DNA of 22,064 nt, from assembly GCA_036555105.1 (NCBI GenBank), contig DATBMA010000025.1, positions 1 through 22,064 on the forward strand. Reading direction: 5' to 3'. Of the stretch, positions 19,770 through 22,064 are shown piece by piece. Position numbers and translations under genes: made by a program. The stretch's first letter is position 1, and the number at the start of each line of letters is the position of its first letter. This DNA is from DATBMA01 sp036555105. Its GTDB lineage: Bacteria > Actinomycetota > Acidimicrobiia > Spongiisociales > ZC4RG35. The notes below the pieces were generated by a model, which searched no databases, was not told the DNA's origin, and worked only from the letters and a program-made list of their open reading frames with translations.

Positions 19770-21131
19770 ATGGCCGACATGACGAAGGTGGTTCTCGATG
19801 AGACCCGGATCCCGTCGGCCTGGTACAACGTCGGACCCGATCTACCGGCGCCGCAGCCGCCCCCGCTTCACCCAGGCACCCTGCAGCCGCTCGGCCCCGA
19901 CGACCTCGCCCCACTATTCCCGATGGCCCTCATCATGCAAGAGGTCACCCAGGACAGCTATGTGGACATCCCTGGCGCGGTGATCGACGTCTTCAAGATG
20001 TGGAGGCCGACGCCTCTATACCGCGCCCGCCGGCTGGAGAAGGCCCTCGACACCCCGGCCCACCTCTATTTCAAGTATGAAGGGGTGAGCCCGGCCGGCT
20101 CCCATAAGCCGAACACTGCCGTGCCCCAGGCCTATTACAACGCCGAGCAAGGCGTCAAGAAGATCGCGACCGAAACCGGGGCAGGCCAGTGGGGGAGCTC
20201 CCTGGCACTGGCGTGCACTCTCTTCGGCCTCGAGTGCGAAGTGTGGATGGTGGCGGCCTCTTATGACCAGAAGCCCTACCGGCGGATCATGATGGAGACC
20301 TGGGGGGCCAAGGTGCACTCGAGCCCATCCGAGCTGACCAACGCCGGGCGAACCATTCTGGCCGGCGACCCCAACAGCCCCGGCTCGCTCGGAATCGCCA
20401 TCTCGGAGGCGGTGGAGGTGGCTGCCACTCACGATGACACCAAGTACGCCCTCGGAAGCGTGCTGAACCATGTGCTTCTGCACCAGACCGTCATCGGTCA
20501 GGAGGCGATCGAGCAAATGGCGATCTTCGGGGAGACCCCCGACGTGATCGTGGGCTGCACCGGCGGAGGCTCCAACTTCGCCGGACTGTCGCTGCCGTTC
20601 CTGCGGGACAAGCTGGCCGGGAAGATCAGCCCCACCATCCGGTGTGTCGAGCCGACCGCGGCACCCTCCTTCACCAAGGGCCAGTACCGCTATGACTTCG
20701 GCGACAGCCTCGGGATGGCCCCTCTGCTGAAGATGCACACGCTCGGGCACGACTTCATCCCCGACCCCATCCACGCCGGTGGGCTGCGTTATCACGGCAT
20801 GTCGCCGCTGCTCTCGCACCTCTACGACCTCGGTCTGATCGAGGCGGAGGCGATTGGCCAGGTCGAGTGCTTCGACGCAGGCGTCAAGTTCGCCAGGAAC
20901 GAGGGAATCATTCCTGCTCCTGAGCCGACCCACGCCCTGGCTTCGGCCATCCGGGAGGCCAACCGCTGCAAGGAGACCGGGGAGTCGAAGGTGATCCTCA
21001 CCGCCTTGTGCGGGCACGGGCACTTCGACATGGCGGCATACGACGCCTACCTGACCGGGAAGCTCGAGGACTTCTCCTACCCGGCCGAGAAGGTGGCGGC
21101 TGCGATGGAGAAGGTCCCGGTAGTCGCCTGA
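19770..21131 (+). CDS. TrpB2-type tryptophan synthase beta-like protein
   Basis: A 453-aa PLP enzyme of the long TrpB2 branch, which can make tryptophan from indole and serine without tight TrpA partnership. The Schiff-base lysine is K113 in PAGSHKPNTA. ETGAGQWGSS (135-144) holds the catalytic glutamate region, and GCTGGGSNFAG is the phosphate-binding loop. The extended N-terminus (RIPSAWYNVGPDLP) and GGLRYHGMSPLLSHL are typical of TrpB2. ATG 19770 is chosen for AAAGGAGGG six nt upstream; an in-frame TTG at 19752 lies before that site. No trpA or other trp gene is near, so indole salvage or another serine beta-replacement is possible. Confidence 0.93.
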   Translation: MADMTKVVLDETRIPSAWYNVGPDLPAPQPPPLHPGTLQPLGPDDLAPLFPMALIMQEVTQDSYVDIPGAVIDVFKMWRPTPLYRARRLEKALDTPAHLYFKYEGVSPAGSHKPNTAVPQAYYNAEQGVKKIATETGAGQWGSSLALACTLFGLECEVWMVAASYDQKPYRRIMMETWGAKVHSSPSELTNAGRTILAGDPNSPGSLGIAISEAVEVAATHDDTKYALGSVLNHVLLHQTVIGQEAIEQMAIFGETPDVIVGCTGGGSNFAGLSLPFLRDKLAGKISPTIRCVEPTAAPSFTKGQYRYDFGDSLGMAPLLKMHTLGHDFIPDPIHAGGLRYHGMSPLLSHLYDLGLIEAEAIGQVECFDAGVKFARNEGIIPAPEPTHALASAIREANRCKETGESKVILTALCGHGHFDMAAYDAYLTGKLEDFSYPAEKVAAAMEKVPVVA

Positions 21132-21160
21132 GGCGAAGGGCGGTCTGACAGAGGTCGATG

Positions 21161-22064
21161 ATGCCGGTCGCCTGTCCGGTCTGCGCGACCGAGAACCCGG
21201 ACGGGGCCAAGTTCTGCCTGAACTGCGGCAGCCGGCTGCAGCAGGTCGGGGTGGGTCAGCGGGAGCGCAAGTTCGTTGTGACCTTGTTCGCCGACCTGGT
21301 CGGGTCGACCGCGCTAGGAGAGCGTGAGGATCCCGAAGTCGTCCAGACCTTGATCCAGCGCGCCTTCGGCGTGCTGGCTCGCGAGGTGGACCGGCACGGT
21401 GGCACGGTCGACAAGTTGATGGGCGACGGGATGCTGGCCCTATTCGGGGTGCCGGCGGTGCACGAAGACGATCCGGCTAGAGCGGTCAACGCGGCGCTGG
21501 CCATGCAGGCGGCGTTGGGGGAGCTGAATCGGGAGCTGGCCGCCGAGGGCCGGCCGCAATTGGCCATGAGGGTCGGGATAGAGGCAGGGGAAGTGCTCGT
21601 GCACATAGAGCGTCCGCCGGACCTGCCCGACCGCATGGTCACCGGTGACTCTGCCAACACGGCTGCCCGCCTTCAGTCGGCGGCGGAGCCTGGCGGGGTC
21701 GTGGTCGGCCCGTCGGTCCAGGCGGCCACCGCCACCGTCATCGAATATGAGACGCTTGAGCCGCTGACACTCAAGGGCAAGGCGGACCCGGTTCCTGCCT
21801 TCAGGGCCTTGGCGTCGCGTTCGGAGCACGAGGGTGGGCCAGGCCGTTCGGGCCTGGAGGTGCCGCTGATCGGACGGGTTGAGGAGCTTGCCACTCTTCA
21901 CCAGACGCTGCGCGCCGCAGTTGATGCTGGTCGCCCGCGCCTCGTCACCGTGCTGGCCCCGGCCGGGGTCGGCAAGTCCCGGCTCGCGCACGAGTTTCAT
22001 GAAGCGACGGGAAAGCTGCAGCCTCCTCCCCGGTGGCTGCGAGGCCGCGCACTGGCCTATGGGA
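21161..22064 (+). CDS. Zinc-ribbon class III nucleotide cyclase with AAA ATPase domain (3' truncated by window)
   Basis: 301 residues are visible before the window edge. A zinc ribbon comes first (C5, C8, C19, C22: CPVC...CLNC). A class III adenylate/guanylate cyclase domain follows (about 37-215), with metal-binding D45 in LFADLVGST and D89 in DKLMGDGMLALFG, and N166 and R170 in GDSANTAARLQ. Next is the start of an AAA/NACHT-like ATPase with Walker A APAGVGKSR (266-274) after PLIGRVEELATLH. Such multi-domain proteins usually continue into TPR repeats, which would lie outside the window. ATG 21161 has GAGG 6 nt upstream; the adjacent ATG 21158 is also possible. It probably makes cAMP in response to an unknown signal. 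Confidence 0.9.
   Translation, partial: MPVACPVCATENPDGAKFCLNCGSRLQQVGVGQRERKFVVTLFADLVGSTALGEREDPEVVQTLIQRAFGVLAREVDRHGGTVDKLMGDGMLALFGVPAVHEDDPARAVNAALAMQAALGELNRELAAEGRPQLAMRVGIEAGEVLVHIERPPDLPDRMVTGDSANTAARLQSAAEPGGVVVGPSVQAATATVIEYETLEPLTLKGKADPVPAFRALASRSEHEGGPGRSGLEVPLIGRVEELATLHQTLRAAVDAGRPRLVTVLAPAGVGKSRLAHEFHEATGKLQPPPRWLRGRALAYG

Noticed and set aside
21124..21136. TCGCC-TGA-GGCGA hairpin with the trpB2 stop codon in its loop
   Set aside because: A 5-bp stem is expected by chance in DNA this GC-rich, and no T-run follows.

Overview
The window is GC-rich (roughly two thirds by eye) and densely coded, and looks like chromosomal DNA of an actinobacterium. An uncultured Acidimicrobiia-like lineage is my best guess from gene content, not proven. 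Pointers are a class E sortase, a DUF5317 membrane protein, a long AcnA-type aconitase, a stand-alone TrpB2, frequent GTG/TTG starts, and a recurrent TAnnnT box 6-10 nt before start codons, as in actinobacterial leaderless promoters. I see no rRNA, tRNA, CRISPR array, transposase or phage gene.

Layout. (1) 1-2271: the 3' end of an unknown plus-strand gene converges on a minus-strand pair, a 205-aa conserved protein followed by a gamma-glutamyltransferase, with overlapping stop and start codons. (2) 2272-5375: a 410-nt leader with three hairpins and two candidate microprotein ORFs precedes two overlapping paralogous membrane HD-domain proteins. The first is HD-GYP-like and the second is degenerate. 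A compound palindromic repeat follows. (3) 5376-8840: a DUF5317 membrane protein, an enoyl-CoA hydratase-like protein, a class E sortase with a 48-aa membrane protein, a TlpA-like thiol oxidoreductase and a cytosolic molybdopterin oxidoreductase. (4) 8854-13557: an iron-sulfur module of aconitase, an ArsR/SufR-like regulator with four C-terminal cysteines, and a divergent Mrp carrier. The 56-bp divergent region is full of palindromes. (5) 13579-15951: a DUF4190-DUF2752-DUF4190 membrane operon and a class III aminotransferase. (6) 16008-22064, plus strand: a DUF1801 protein, an MFS transporter, a translationally coupled SDR / enoyl-CoA hydratase / Rid trio, TrpB2, and the start of a zinc-ribbon class III nucleotide cyclase fused to an AAA ATPase, cut by the window edge.

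How the genes may work together. The SufR-like regulator probably senses Fe-S status and may control itself, mrp and aconitase. The two HD proteins probably form one membrane signalling unit, perhaps a hydrolase with a regulatory partner. The SDR-ECH-Rid trio looks like a small acyl-CoA or ring-degradation cassette whose substrate cannot be read from sequence. The least explained part is the microprotein and structured-leader region before the HD pair. The most general signal is the leaderless promoter grammar shared by ten genes.
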